Shown: in pieces, positions 29,106-38,666 of the stretch
How positions within the stretch are numbered: position 1 is the stretch's first letter
How the letters are laid out: each line of letters starts with the position of its first letter
Assembly: GCF_000230975.2 (NCBI RefSeq)
Contig: NC_021172.1
Location: forward strand, 2,728,001-2,792,000
DNA length: 64,000 nt
Direction: 5' to 3'
DNA from: Hyphomicrobium denitrificans 1NES1
GTDB taxonomy: Bacteria > Pseudomonadota > Alphaproteobacteria > Rhizobiales > Hyphomicrobiaceae
Notes under the pieces: model-generated
The model's database searches: none
What the model was told of the DNA's origin: nothing
What the model saw: only the letters and a program-made list of their open reading frames with translations
Translations under genes and position numbers: made by a program

Positions 29106-29852
29106 TCAAATTCGCCGCCAGTCGCCCAGGACAACATTGACGAGCGTCAATGCCGCAACGGCGGCGGTGTCCGCCCGCATGATGCGGGGCCCCAGCGACA
29201 GGACCACAACAAAGGACTGGGCGAGGAGTCGGCTTCGTTCACTATCCGAGAACCCACCCTCGGGACCAATAAGGACGGCGACCGGGCCCGCGGGAACATG
29301 TCCGAGCGTCTCGATCGGATCGGCGCTCGTCTCCTGTTCGTCACAATAGATCAGCTTTCTCGCGGGGTCCCATCCGGCCAAGGCGCTATCGAGCGAAACC
29401 GGCGGCTCGACCTCGGGCACACGGAGGATTCCGCATTGCTCGGCCGCCTCGATGACGTTGGCGACCATCCGCTCTGTATTCACGCGCTCGGCGATGGTTC
29501 TTTCGGTAATGACGGGCCGCAACCGGCGGACGCCCATCTCAGTCGCCTTCTGGACCATGTAATCCAGGCGCGCGCGCTTGAGGGGAGCAAAAAGATAATC
29601 GATGTCCGGCCCTTGTTCCTGCGGACGGGTCCGGTGCTCGATACCGAGAATCGCGGTGCGTTTGCGATTTTCAAGGAGCGAGGCTTCCCATTCTCCATCC
29701 CGACCGTTGAACACGAGAAGCCGCGCGCCGGGTCGCAACCTTAGAACGTTGGTCAAATAGTGGGCCTGCTGCTGCGGAAGCTCGACGGACAATCCGGCCG
29801 CGAGATCGCCGACGATAAAGAGCCGCTCCGATGTCAGATCACGAATTGCCAT
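29106..29852 (-). CDS. rsmE: 16S rRNA m3U1498 methyltransferase
   Basis: SPOUT-class enzyme that methylates U1498 in the decoding centre. The 248-residue protein has an N-terminal PUA-like barrel (QQQAHYLTNVLRLRPG), then the knotted domain with QKATEMGVRRLRPVIT, VLIGPEGGFSDSE and the closing LGPRIMRADTAAVAAL. It is divergent from ubiA, with about 114 bases between the two starts. Confidence 0.95.
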   Translation of the reverse strand: MAIRDLTSERLFIVGDLAAGLSVELPQQQAHYLTNVLRLRPGARLLVFNGRDGEWEASLLENRKRTAILGIEHRTRPQEQGPDIDYLFAPLKRARLDYMVQKATEMGVRRLRPVITERTIAERVNTERMVANVIEAAEQCGILRVPEVEPPVSLDSALAGWDPARKLIYCDEQETSADPIETLGHVPAGPVAVLIGPEGGFSDSERSRLLAQSFVVVLSLGPRIMRADTAAVAALTLVNVVLGDWRRI

Positions 29853-29966
29853 GTTGAGGTCTTAACCGGGCCTCGAATTGCGTCAAACAGCGGGTGCCGG
29901 GCCCTTGCTGCCCCGTGCCGCTGGGCTCTATAGCGTCGAAACAGGCTGTCGGAGAACGAGCATACT

Positions 29967-30929
29967 ATGGGAGCCGAAGTTTCCCCCAATTCCGATTCGC
30001 GCGTTGCCGATGCAGCGCCGTCCAATTGGGTCGATCGCTGGGCGCCGTTGTCATGGCGGCCCTATCTTCGGCTCGGGCGGTTCGACCGGCCCATCGGGGC
30101 ATGGCTTCTGCTTTTTCCGTGCTGGTGGTCACAAACGCTTGCGCAGGTTGCCTCGCGCGAGCCGTTTCCGAACTTTCGCTACCTGCTGCTCTTCGCCATC
30201 GGCGCGTTTGCCATGCGGGCATCGGGCTGCGCCTATAACGACTATGTCGACCGCTATATCGACGCGCAAGTGCAACGCACGGCAAGCCGCCCCATTCCAT
30301 CCGGCCAGGTGACGCCTGGAGGCGCATTGAAATTCGTCGCTCTCACGGCACTGGTCGGGCTTGCCGTTCTTCTTCAATTCGACTGGTTCACCGTGTGGCT
30401 CGGCATCGCTTCGCTGCTTATCGTCGCAGTTTATCCGTTCGCCAAGCGCGTGACATCCTATCCCCAATTCGTTCTCGGGCTCGCGTTCAACTGGGGCGCG
30501 CTCGTCGGCTGGGCGGCCGAGAAGGGCTCGCTCGATTGGCCAGCTGTGGCGCTCTATGCGGGATGCGTGTTCTGGACCGTAGGCTACGATACGATTTACG
30601 CGCATCAGGACAAAGAGGACGACGCGCTTCTCGGGCTCGGATCGACAGCCCTGCATTTCGGAGAGAACACGGTTTCGTTCGTCGGCGCTTTCTATGGTCT
30701 TGCCGGAATTCTGTGGCTGACGGCAGGGGCGCTGGCGGGCGCCCACCTGGTTTTCTTCCTTTCGGTGACGCTCGTTTTTTTACAGATGTCCTGGCAGGTC
30801 GCGACGCTCGATATCAACGATCCCGCCAACTGCCTTCGGCGATTTAAGTCCAATCGCGAGGTCGGCATTGCGGTGCTCCTCGGCCTGATTGCCGACATGG
30901 CATTGTCGTGGTTCGCCGGGCTCAGTTGA
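29967..30929 (+). CDS. ubiA: 4-hydroxybenzoate polyprenyltransferase
   Basis: Membrane enzyme that adds the polyprenyl chain to 4-hydroxybenzoate in ubiquinone synthesis. The 320-residue protein has the first Asp-rich motif NDYVDRYID at residues 91-99 and a second, DTIYAHQDKEDD, near residue 205. About eight or nine hydrophobic membrane segments are seen. The ATG at 29967 is the only well-placed start. No other ubiquinone genes lie nearby. Confidence 0.94.
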   Translation: MGAEVSPNSDSRVADAAPSNWVDRWAPLSWRPYLRLGRFDRPIGAWLLLFPCWWSQTLAQVASREPFPNFRYLLLFAIGAFAMRASGCAYNDYVDRYIDAQVQRTASRPIPSGQVTPGGALKFVALTALVGLAVLLQFDWFTVWLGIASLLIVAVYPFAKRVTSYPQFVLGLAFNWGALVGWAAEKGSLDWPAVALYAGCVFWTVGYDTIYAHQDKEDDALLGLGSTALHFGENTVSFVGAFYGLAGILWLTAGALAGAHLVFFLSVTLVFLQMSWQVATLDINDPANCLRRFKSNREVGIAVLLGLIADMALSWFAGLS

Positions 30930-30952
30930 ACGTCGCCGAAACGCCACGCACG

Positions 30953-31010
30953 ACAACGGCGCGAAAGACCAGCTTTCGCGCCGCGCCGTTGTGCCTCACT
31001 GTCGTCTTTT
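30953..31010 (+). terminator. Terminator-like hairpin after ubiA
   Basis: Two competing perfect stems: an inner 10-bp stem (ggcgcgaaag / ctttcgcgcc, 30958-30982), and an 11-bp pairing of acaacggcgcg with cgcgccgttgt (30953-30963 with 30982-30992). A T-rich end (gtcgtctttt) follows about 15 bases later. It probably ends ubiA transcription, though the T run is not adjacent. Confidence 0.5.
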
Positions 31011-31033
31011 CGAGCGGCCGGCTCTCCAGCATT

Positions 31034-31078
31034 TTCTGATTTTCTATCAGAATTCCGTTCCGATACGCTTAAAGCGTA
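31034..31078. promoter_or_regulatory. Two adjacent dyads before the DUF4170 gene
   Basis: A 7-bp perfect inverted repeat ttctgat / atcagaa (31034-31052, loop five) is followed 12 bases later by tacgctt-a-aagcgta (31064-31078). They lie about 115-160 bases before the DUF4170 start. They may be operators or an RNA hairpin; neither fits a family I recognise. Confidence 0.35.
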
Positions 31079-31193
31079 CCGTAAAGATCGGACTTCCCGA
31101 TGTATCAAATCCGCACGTCACGATTGACGCCGCGCATTGCTTGGGCTTTTTGCAGAATTCAGCCCCTCCCTTTCAGGACCACCACGTTCGCCC

Positions 31194-31472
31194 ATGACCA
31201 AACACAAGTCTGCTCCGGATAAACAGCCCCAGCTTCTGCATCTCGTTTTCGGAGGCGAACTCAAGGATCTCGACAGCCACGAATTTCGCGACCTCACCAG
31301 CCTCGACGTCATCGGCATCTTTCCGGACTATCAATCGGCGTATGCTGCCTGGAAGGGCGCCGCACAGCGTTCGGTCGACAATGCAATGATACGCTATTTC
31401 ATTGTCCACCTGCATCGCCTGCTCGAGCCGAACGGACTGGCAGCGCTACAGCGGACGACTCCGTCATCGTAA
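31194..31472 (+). CDS. DUF4170 family small protein
   Basis: Conserved alphaproteobacterial protein of 92 residues and unknown function. The domain runs from LHLVFGGELKDL through LDVIGIFPDYQSAYAAWKGA to IVHLHRLLEP. In related genomes it stands close to Kdo/lipid A genes, as here. ATG 31194 gives the family start; the only ribosome-like agga is rather far, so translation may be weak or leader-dependent. Two dyads lie upstream. Confidence 0.8.
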   Translation: MTKHKSAPDKQPQLLHLVFGGELKDLDSHEFRDLTSLDVIGIFPDYQSAYAAWKGAAQRSVDNAMIRYFIVHLHRLLEPNGLAALQRTTPSS

Positions 31473-31492
31473 GTGCGATCACGCTGCAGGCG

Positions 31493-32230
31493 CTACTCGC
31501 GGTGCAGAAGATTGTCGACCAATCTGTTGGCCCAACCGCGCGCCTTGAACGATCGACGAATCTGATCGGGATCGTAAGACGTTTCGACCCAATCCCAGAA
31601 TTCCACTCCCGTCTTCGCCTTGTCTTCGAGATAGCGCTGGAACACGGCATCGAGCACGCCCGTATCGGCGCTGCGTACATGACCATAGCGCAAGGATAGC
31701 TGTTTTCTGGCTTCCTCGATCGGCACGCCGTCGCGTTCGTGTCGAACGATCACGCTCATAAGTCCGGCGCGATCGGCTCCCGACTTGCAGTGCACGAGAA
31801 TCGGATACTGGACACTCCTGAGCAGATCCCTCATTGCTCGTAGTTGCACTCGCGTCGGGGGAGCCCGCGATTTCAATGCCAGATCGACGAGCGTGATGCC
31901 GTGGCGTGCGCACGCCTGCTGTTCAAGCCAACGCGTCCCGAATGATTGCTCGCCGCGCAAGTTGACGATGGTCTTGACGCCACGATGCGCCAGCCAACCG
32001 ACATGATGCGGCGCCGGCTGCGCCGAACGCCAGACGTCCTTGGAAATGCGATGCCGATTGTTATAAGCGACCCGAGCAATTCCGTAGTCTACGAATAGCA
32101 TCTCCGCATAACACAGAGCCGGGGCGAATCTGGAGTTCAGCCAACCCGGGGACGAGCGCATGGTACTCTCTAACAGCGCACCGCTCCTGCGCCGCAGTCC
32201 ACGTTTCACTTGTTTGAGAAGGCTCGCCAT
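31493..32230 (-). CDS. Dual-specificity or tyrosine phosphatase
   Basis: Phosphatase-like protein of 245 residues. The catalytic CX5R loop is seen as HCKSGADRAG, with Cys148 and Arg154. Upstream is the family stretch WRSAQPAPHHVGWLAHRGVKTIVNLRG, and the region SRAPPTRVQL may carry the general acid loop. It lies between DUF4170 and the fused Kdo transferase, so a role in lipid A or surface phosphate control is possible. That role is only inferred. It converges with DUF4170 (about 20 bases between stops) and diverges from the Kdo transferase gene. Confidence 0.8.
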   Translation of the reverse strand: MASLLKQVKRGLRRRSGALLESTMRSSPGWLNSRFAPALCYAEMLFVDYGIARVAYNNRHRISKDVWRSAQPAPHHVGWLAHRGVKTIVNLRGEQSFGTRWLEQQACARHGITLVDLALKSRAPPTRVQLRAMRDLLRSVQYPILVHCKSGADRAGLMSVIVRHERDGVPIEEARKQLSLRYGHVRSADTGVLDAVFQRYLEDKAKTGVEFWDWVETSYDPDQIRRSFKARGWANRLVDNLLHRE

Positions 32231-32439
32231 CAGAGCCCGGCAGAATGACCGATTTTCGGCACCAGGTGTATGCTCCTGCGAAAGAGTGCACGTATTTGTT
32301 CGTTCACAGAAGGCCGCGGCCGTTCTCGATTGAACTTGCTAGTTATTCGCTATAGCAACGACCCGCAAGAGGCTTGAACGGCTGCCGATTTCGGCTCGAA
32401 GAGCTTTCGCCGCAGAATTGCAAGGGGCAGCCGCGCCGC

Positions 32440-34443
32440 ATGGCCGAAACCAAGAAGACGCTTGTGCGATTTGGCGGAAGCGCCCTTGCCAGCTTCATTA
32501 GACTCGTCGACCGGACGTCCAAAAGGATTTATGAGCCGGCCGATATCCTGGACAGGCTCGCAGACCTGCACCCTTGTATCGTTGCCTGCTGGCACGGCCA
32601 GTTCATGATGGTCGCAGGCTTGCGACCCGAGAACGTCAAAGTCGCCGCGATGGTCGCGAAACACGGTGATGCGGAACTCATCGGCGAGGCCATGCGCGCA
32701 CTGGGCGTCCAATTAATCCGTGGCGCGGGCGCCGGTTCGAGGCGGCGCGACCGAGGCGGCGCATCGGCATTACGCGCGTCCCTCAGCGCACTTGCGGACG
32801 GCCATTCGCTGGTCATGACCGCCGACATTCCGCCCGGGCCCGCGCGTATCGCCGGAGCCGGCATCATCGCAATCAGCAGGATGTCGGGCCGGCCCATCAT
32901 CCCCGTGGCGGTCGCATCGAAACATTTCGCATCCTTCGATACCTGGAGCCGCCTGACATTCAATTTACCTTATTCGCGGCTGGCGTTCGTCGCGGGCGAA
33001 CCTATCGAGGTCCCGGCTGGCGCCGACGCCGAAGTGCTCGAATCAAAAAGGCTCGAACTCGAGACGACGCTCAATGCTGTGACGACCAGAGCGTATGAAC
33101 TTGCGGGTAGCGATATCAATCGAGCAATGCCTCTCGACGTTTTGGCCGCGGCCTCGCCGCCGGCGCCAGGCCCGATGTTTACGATCTATCGTGCGGGTAC
33201 GTCCTTGCTGCGTCCCGCCGTGCCAATCTTACTCAACATGCGTGGCCGGCAAGGCAAAGAAGATACGCCCCGCCGCGGCGAGCGCCTTGGTTTTGCGGGA
33301 CTGCCGCGCCCAGAGGGCCAGCTTGTCTGGGTGCACGCGGCAAGCGTTGGCGAGATGAACGCCGTGCTGCCGCTTATCGAGCGCATGCTTGCCGCCAATC
33401 CGCATATCCACGTTCTGCTGACGACCGGTACGACAACGTCTGCGGACGTTGCTGCACGCCGCCTTCCGGAACGCGCGATCCATCAGTATGTGCCGCTCGA
33501 TGTTCCACAGTACGTCGCCCGTTTTCTCGACCATTGGAAGCCGACGATCGCGATCTTCACCGAATCCGACATCTGGCCGAACCTTGTGCTCGGGGCGGCC
33601 GACCGTGGAATTCCCCTCGTGCTCGTCAATGCACGTATGTCACCGCGCAGCATCAATCGCTGGCGGCGCTTCGCCAGGTTTGGGCGGCCGCTGTTCTCGC
33701 GCTTTGCAGCAATTCTCACGCAAAACGAATCCATCGGACGGGCGATCAAACGCCTCGGCGCTCCAAACGTCATCACGGCAGGAAACCTCAAGATCGATTC
33801 TCCGCCGCCGCATGTCGACGCTGCTGCAGAAGCGGCGCTAAGAGCCGCCATTGGACGGCGCCCCGTCTTCCTGGCCGCCAGTACGCATCCTGGCGAAGAC
33901 GCCATCATCGCGGCAGCGCATTCCCTGATGCGCCGTGACATCGAGGGATTGCTGACGATCATCGTACCGCGTCATCCCGAGCGGGGCGGCGGTCTCGCGG
34001 CGTCGCTCGGCAGCCTCGGACTCAAAACTCAATTGCGCAGCCGATCGCCCGATCCTGCCGCCGAAACCGAAATCTACATTGCCGATACGATCGGGGAGCT
34101 TGGGACTTTTTACGCGATCTCGAAAATTGCCCTGGTCGGCGGTTCGCTGATCGAGCACGGAGGTCAGAATCCTATCGAAGCTGTCCGCCTCGGAGCCTGC
34201 GTGTTGACCGGGCCCTACACGCACAATTTCAAAGATGCCTATCGCTCGCTCATTCGCGAAGGCGGCGCTATCGAAGTGCGATCGTCCGACGACATCGCGC
34301 GCCACGTCACCAAGCTGCACGTCGACCAACAGGCCGCCGAACTCATGCGATCGGGCGCAGACCGTGCGCTCAAATCACTGAGCGGTGCGCTTGAGAAAAC
34401 TCTCGGCGCAGTGCAGCCGCTTCTCGAAAAGCAGAAGGTGTGA
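32440..34443 (+). CDS. kdtA: Fused DUF374 acyltransferase-like and Kdo transferase (WaaA)
   Basis: Single reading frame of 667 residues that joins two proteins normally separate in relatives. Residues 1 to about 222 match DUF374: ACWHGQFMMV at 49-58 and ADIPPGPARIAG at 128-139. About 20 linking residues follow. Residues from about 245 to 667 are a whole CMP-Kdo:lipid A transferase of usual length: WVHAASVGEMNAVLPLI (298-314), FTESDIWPNL, NARMSPRS, and a C-terminal GGSLIEHGGQNPIE. ATG 32440 is preceded by aagggg at twelve bases. The inferred job is adding Kdo to lipid A at the inner membrane, with the N-part perhaps an acyl transfer step. lpxK follows three bases later. Confidence 0.9.
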   Translation: MAETKKTLVRFGGSALASFIRLVDRTSKRIYEPADILDRLADLHPCIVACWHGQFMMVAGLRPENVKVAAMVAKHGDAELIGEAMRALGVQLIRGAGAGSRRRDRGGASALRASLSALADGHSLVMTADIPPGPARIAGAGIIAISRMSGRPIIPVAVASKHFASFDTWSRLTFNLPYSRLAFVAGEPIEVPAGADAEVLESKRLELETTLNAVTTRAYELAGSDINRAMPLDVLAAASPPAPGPMFTIYRAGTSLLRPAVPILLNMRGRQGKEDTPRRGERLGFAGLPRPEGQLVWVHAASVGEMNAVLPLIERMLAANPHIHVLLTTGTTTSADVAARRLPERAIHQYVPLDVPQYVARFLDHWKPTIAIFTESDIWPNLVLGAADRGIPLVLVNARMSPRSINRWRRFARFGRPLFSRFAAILTQNESIGRAIKRLGAPNVITAGNLKIDSPPPHVDAAAEAALRAAIGRRPVFLAASTHPGEDAIIAAAHSLMRRDIEGLLTIIVPRHPERGGGLAASLGSLGLKTQLRSRSPDPAAETEIYIADTIGELGTFYAISKIALVGGSLIEHGGQNPIEAVRLGACVLTGPYTHNFKDAYRSLIREGGAIEVRSSDDIARHVTKLHVDQQAAELMRSGADRALKSLSGALEKTLGAVQPLLEKQKV

Positions 34444-34446
34444 CCC

Positions 34447-35475
34447 TTGCCCGGCCGAGAACCTCGATGGTGGTACGGCACCGGATCGCATTGGCAAGCG
34501 GTGTTTCTCTCTCCCGTTGGACGCCTTGTCGGGAGCGTGGCTGCCGCGCGACTTGGCAAAAAACCTTCGTACCACTCGCGCCTGCCGGTCATCTGCGTCG
34601 GAAACTTCACCGTCGGCGGATCAGGCAAGACGCCGCTGGCGTTGCTCGTGGCGCGACTTGTTTCCGACGAAGGACGCGAGCCGTGGTTCCTGTCTCGCGG
34701 ATACGGTGGACGGATGCCGGGTCCGGTTCGGGTCGATGCCGCCGTGCATGGCAGCGTCGACGTCAGCGATGAGCCGCTGCTGCTCGCACGTCGTGCGCCG
34801 ACCGTCGTTTCGCGGGATCGCCGCAAGGGCGCTCAATTCATCGAGGCAACCGCGCCCGCTAACACGGTCATCATTATGGACGACGGACTGCAAAATCCTT
34901 CGCTCGCGAAAAATCTTACCCTTGCGGTCGTCTCCGGAGATCGCGGGTTTGGAAATGGCCGCGTGATCCCGGCGGGGCCATTGCGGGCACCGCTTGCCGC
35001 GCAGATCGGCCTCGCGAATGCGATCCTCGTGACCGGGCAAGCGAGTCAGTCCAGCCATGCGTTACGACACTCTTTACGCACGCTCACGCAGGTGCCGCTT
35101 CTTTCAGCAAAGACACACGCCTCGGAGGGCGCTGTGCGGTTGCGCGGACGCCGTGTCGTTGCCTACGCCGGCATCGTCAATCCGGAACGCTTTTTCTCTA
35201 TGCTCGAAAGTCTCGGCGCAACGATGGTCGAGCGGCGCGCGTTTGCCGATCATCATGCTTTCAGCGAAAGCGAAGCGCGCGATCTTGTCGATACGGCGCG
35301 ACGGACGAGCGCCGATCTCGTGACGACGGAAAAGGACTTGGCGCGATTGTCAGGCGCGACGGGCGCGGGCGCGGAGCTTCGCAACCGCTCGACCGCGCTC
35401 AAGATCGAAACAGTGATTGAGGGCGACGATCTCGCGATCCTCAAAATGAAGATCCGCGAAGCAATCAAGATTTAG
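34447..35475 (+). CDS. lpxK: Tetraacyldisaccharide 4'-kinase
   Basis: Phosphorylates the 4' position of the lipid A precursor at the inner membrane. The 342-residue protein has the P-loop GGSGKT at residues 57-62 inside VGNFTVGGSGKTPL. It also carries the family stretch SRGYGGR, and DDGLQNPSL where the usual motif is DDGFQH. It starts with TTG at 34447, after the agaagg that lies inside the end of kdtA; there is no ATG alternative in place. It overlaps the end of the convergent DUF2093 gene by four bases. Confidence 0.94.
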   Translation: MPGREPRWWYGTGSHWQAVFLSPVGRLVGSVAAARLGKKPSYHSRLPVICVGNFTVGGSGKTPLALLVARLVSDEGREPWFLSRGYGGRMPGPVRVDAAVHGSVDVSDEPLLLARRAPTVVSRDRRKGAQFIEATAPANTVIIMDDGLQNPSLAKNLTLAVVSGDRGFGNGRVIPAGPLRAPLAAQIGLANAILVTGQASQSSHALRHSLRTLTQVPLLSAKTHASEGAVRLRGRRVVAYAGIVNPERFFSMLESLGATMVERRAFADHHAFSESEARDLVDTARRTSADLVTTEKDLARLSGATGAGAELRNRSTALKIETVIEGDDLAILKMKIREAIKI

Positions 35476-35708
35476 GACTCGATCTCTCCTTGCGCCTTGA
35501 GTTCAAGATAGCGCTTCACGGAAATTTCTGCCGACGCGTAGGCCTCCTGGGCGTCGACGCTCCAATAGCGCAGATCGGCGAGCGAGATCGGCTGACCGGT
35601 TACGGCGCAGCGCACGAACTCGCCAGGTGACAGCACCTCGAACTCACCATCCAGATAACGGAGCTTTGCCTCGCTGCGGACGCCGAAGAATTTCTCAATA
35701 CGATTCAT
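35472..35708 (-). CDS. DUF2093 family protein
   Basis: Conserved alphaproteobacterial protein of 78 residues and unknown function. It runs IEKFFGVRSEAKLRYLDG, then FVRCAVTGQPISLADLRYWS, matching DUF2093 in order and length. Its stop overlaps the lpxK stop by four bases on the opposite strand. It could share a transcript with xseA, which lies 112 bases upstream in its direction and ends at 35821. Confidence 0.8.
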   Translation of the reverse strand: MNRIEKFFGVRSEAKLRYLDGEFEVLSPGEFVRCAVTGQPISLADLRYWSVDAQEAYASAEISVKRYLELKAQGEIES

Positions 35709-35820
35709 TCTGTACCGATGTGCGATTTCGACAATTCATAATTTCATAATCAGCGGATGCATTCCGCGGACGGGTTCGGTCAATTCGGCGTGCATAGTCT
35801 TTTAGCTTACTTCAGGCGAA

Positions 35821-37326
35821 TTAAAAAAGAGAGCCCTGTCCTCCGCGGGTCCGGTTCTTTTGACGCGGCGCCTTTGCGCCGGACTGCTCCGCCCCGCCTG
35901 CGTCAGGTATCGGCTTGCCGTCCGCAACAACCCCGATCCGGCCATCCGAAAACTGAACGGTGAGCGCCGCTCCAGCCGAAACGGATCGCGCCTGCCGTAC
36001 CATTACACCGGTTTCATCGCGGACCAGCGCAAAGCCTCGAGACAATACGCTCTGGTAGCCCAAGGATTTGAGCAACGCTCTTTTACCATCAAAGTCCCTG
36101 CGACGCACGGCCACGCGATTGAGCAGCGCCTGCCCGGCACGCCGTTCCAACGCGTCAAGTCTTTCGCGACATCTGGAATGCTTCTGAACAATCGGCGCCG
36201 GGCTCAGGCGGCCGCTGATGCGCGCCAGCCGGGTCCCGTGGGCGCGGGTGTTGGCGAGCAACGCGCGCGACAGGCGACGATCTACGGCGTCGAACCTTTG
36301 GCGCGGCAGGGCGATAAGGTCCTGCAGCTTCGGCAGGCCGCGGGACGACGCCTTGAGATGCGTTCTGATGTCAGAAAGGACGCGGCGAACGGCCGTCCGC
36401 TTGCGCATCTGAAATTTTTCGAGCGTTTCGATCAGCTCGGAGTATTTCGGCACCACCCACTCGGCGGCTTTCGTCGGCGTTGGGGCGCGCGCGTCCGCCA
36501 CGAGATCGATCAGTGTCCAGTCCGTCTCATGGCCGACGGCGGAGATCAGCGGGATGCGGCTCTCGGCGGCCGCACGCACGACGATCTCCTCGTTGAAGCT
36601 CCAAAGGTCTTCGAGACTGCCGCCGCCACGCGCCACGATCAGCACGTCGGGCCGCGGAATTTTTCCGCCTGCTTCGAGTGCATTGAAGCCGCGTATGGCG
36701 GCGGCGACCTCGGCGGCGCTACCTTCGCCTTGTACGCGCGCCGGCCACAACAGCACGCACGTCGGAAAGCGCTCGTTGAAGCCGTGCAGCATGTCGCGGA
36801 TGACGGCGCCGGTCGGCGACGTCACGATGCCAACGACCTTGGGCAGGAACGGACGCGGCTTCTTGCGCGCTTCGTCGAACAGGCCCTCGGCTGCGAACTT
36901 GCGTTTTCGCTCTTCGAGCAGTGCCATTAGCGCGCCAGCGCCTGCAGGCTCGAGCTGCTCGATGACGATCTGGTACTTGGACGAGCCCGGGAAGGTCGTA
37001 ATCTTACCTTGGGCGACGACCTCCATGCCCTCCTCGGGCTTGAAGCGCAGCCGTCCGTATGTGCCCTTCCAGATGACGGCCTCGATCTTCGCCCGGTCAT
37101 CCTTCAGCGCGAAATAGCAATGGCCGGACGCGTGCGGTCCGCGGTAACCGGAAATCTCGCCACGCAACCGGACATAGCCGAATCCGTCTTCAAGAGCACG
37201 TTTGATGGCGCCCGAAAGCTCGGAAACCGTAAATTCCGGCGCATTGGCGCCGGGGCGGGCATCGCTGGCGGAGGGTGTCGAATTCAATTGTCTGCCGTCT
37301 TGTCTGTTTCCGGTTCGATGATACAC
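35821..37326 (-). CDS. xseA: Exodeoxyribonuclease VII large subunit
   Basis: Single-strand nuclease subunit used in DNA repair. The 501-residue protein has an OB-fold N-terminus ([17 protein letters not shown]), then the catalytic core [31 protein letters not shown] and [20 protein letters not shown], and a long coiled region. The start is unsure: GTG 37326 or TTG 37284 both precede the conserved part. The partner xseB is not in this window. It is divergent from purD, with only about 30 bases between. Confidence 0.93.
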   Translation of the reverse strand: MYHRTGNRQDGRQLNSTPSASDARPGANAPEFTVSELSGAIKRALEDGFGYVRLRGEISGYRGPHASGHCYFALKDDRAKIEAVIWKGTYGRLRFKPEEGMEVVAQGKITTFPGSSKYQIVIEQLEPAGAGALMALLEERKRKFAAEGLFDEARKKPRPFLPKVVGIVTSPTGAVIRDMLHGFNERFPTCVLLWPARVQGEGSAAEVAAAIRGFNALEAGGKIPRPDVLIVARGGGSLEDLWSFNEEIVVRAAAESRIPLISAVGHETDWTLIDLVADARAPTPTKAAEWVVPKYSELIETLEKFQMRKRTAVRRVLSDIRTHLKASSRGLPKLQDLIALPRQRFDAVDRRLSRALLANTRAHGTRLARISGRLSPAPIVQKHSRCRERLDALERRAGQALLNRVAVRRRDFDGKRALLKSLGYQSVLSRGFALVRDETGVMVRQARSVSAGAALTVQFSDGRIGVVADGKPIPDAGGAEQSGAKAPRQKNRTRGGQGSLF

Positions 37327-37355
37327 CAGGGCCCAAATTGCAACAGGGCGACCTG

Positions 37356-38630
37356 ATGAACGTTTTACTTATCGGCTCGGGCGGCCGGGAACACGCGCTT
37401 GCCTGGGCTTTGAGCGCCAGCCCTTTGCTCGGCAAGCTCTTTTGTGCTCCTGGAAATGCTGGGATTGCAGAGGTCGCCGAGTGCGTTCGGCTCGATTCGG
37501 CCGATCACGATGCGGTCATTCGATTCTGCAGGGATAATAAAATAGGACTTGTTATGATCGGCCCGGAGGCGCCGCTTGTTGCGGGGCTGGGCGATGCGCT
37601 CGGCGAAGCCGGCGTCCGCTATTTCGGACCGACGAAAGCGGCGGCGCAACTCGAAGGCTCGAAGGGCTTCACCAAGGACCTTTGTCGCGAAGCCAATATT
37701 CCGACAGCGGCATATGGGCGTTTTGCCGATGTTGGGGCCGCGAAAGCCTATCTCGCCTCGCAAAGTTTGCCGATCGTCATCAAGGCCGACGGACTTGCAG
37801 CCGGAAAGGGCGTGGTGATTGCAACGATGCGCGCCGAAGCGGAAGCCGCTGTCGATGCCTGCTTCTCGGGCACTTTCGGCGCGGCTGGGAGCGAAGTCGT
37901 TATCGAGGAATTTCTTGAGGGCGAGGAAGCGAGCTTCTTTGCGCTTTGCGACGGCACAGCTGCACTGCCGCTTGCGTCGGCACAGGATCACAAGCGCGTC
38001 GGCGACGGTGATACCGGCCCCAATACGGGCGGCATGGGCGCGTACTCTCCTGCTCCGGTCATGACGCAGGACATTACGGACCGTGTGATGCGCGAGATCG
38101 TCATGCCGACCGTCAACACCATGGCCAAACGCGGCACGCCATTCAAAGGCGTGCTGTTCGCGGGGCTAATGATAACGGGCTCGGGACCGAAGCTCATCGA
38201 ATACAACGTGCGCTTCGGCGATCCCGAGACGCAGGTTCTTATGATGCGGCTCAGATCGGATCTGCTTGCTGCGCTTCTCGCGACGGCGGACTGCGTTCTC
38301 AAAGACTTCGATCTGCGCTGGAGCGACGATGCCGCGTTGACAGTCGTCCTGGCCGCTAATGGCTATCCGGGTACTCCCGTTAAAGGCACCGAGATCAAAT
38401 GCCTTGAAGCCGCCAAGCTCGTCCCCAACGTGGAGATCTTCCATGCCGGAACGCGCCGAGACGGCGAGCGCCTTCTTGCCGACGGCGGTCGCGTGCTAAA
38501 CGTAACCGGTCGTGGCCGGACCGTCGCCGAAGCGCGCGACGCCGCTTACGCCGCCATCGCGAAGATCGATTGGCCGGGCGGTTTCTATCGCAAGGACATC
38601 GGCTGGCGGGCTCTGCAAAGACAAGAGTAA
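37356..38630 (+). CDS. purD: Phosphoribosylamine-glycine ligase
   Basis: Catalyses the second step of purine synthesis. The 424-residue protein shows [19 protein letters not shown] at the start, an ATP-grasp core, and the signature [15 protein letters not shown] near residue 290. ATG 37356 has aggg about eight bases upstream. A longer start at 37275 would run into the xseA promoter. The patatin gene follows 36 bases later on the same strand. Confidence 0.95.
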   Translation: MNVLLIGSGGREHALAWALSASPLLGKLFCAPGNAGIAEVAECVRLDSADHDAVIRFCRDNKIGLVMIGPEAPLVAGLGDALGEAGVRYFGPTKAAAQLEGSKGFTKDLCREANIPTAAYGRFADVGAAKAYLASQSLPIVIKADGLAAGKGVVIATMRAEAEAAVDACFSGTFGAAGSEVVIEEFLEGEEASFFALCDGTAALPLASAQDHKRVGDGDTGPNTGGMGAYSPAPVMTQDITDRVMREIVMPTVNTMAKRGTPFKGVLFAGLMITGSGPKLIEYNVRFGDPETQVLMMRLRSDLLAALLATADCVLKDFDLRWSDDAALTVVLAANGYPGTPVKGTEIKCLEAAKLVPNVEIFHAGTRRDGERLLADGGRVLNVTGRGRTVAEARDAAYAAIAKIDWPGGFYRKDIGWRALQRQE

Positions 38631-38666
38631 GTTATAGCGGGAAACCTTCGTTGGAGCGGACATCGG

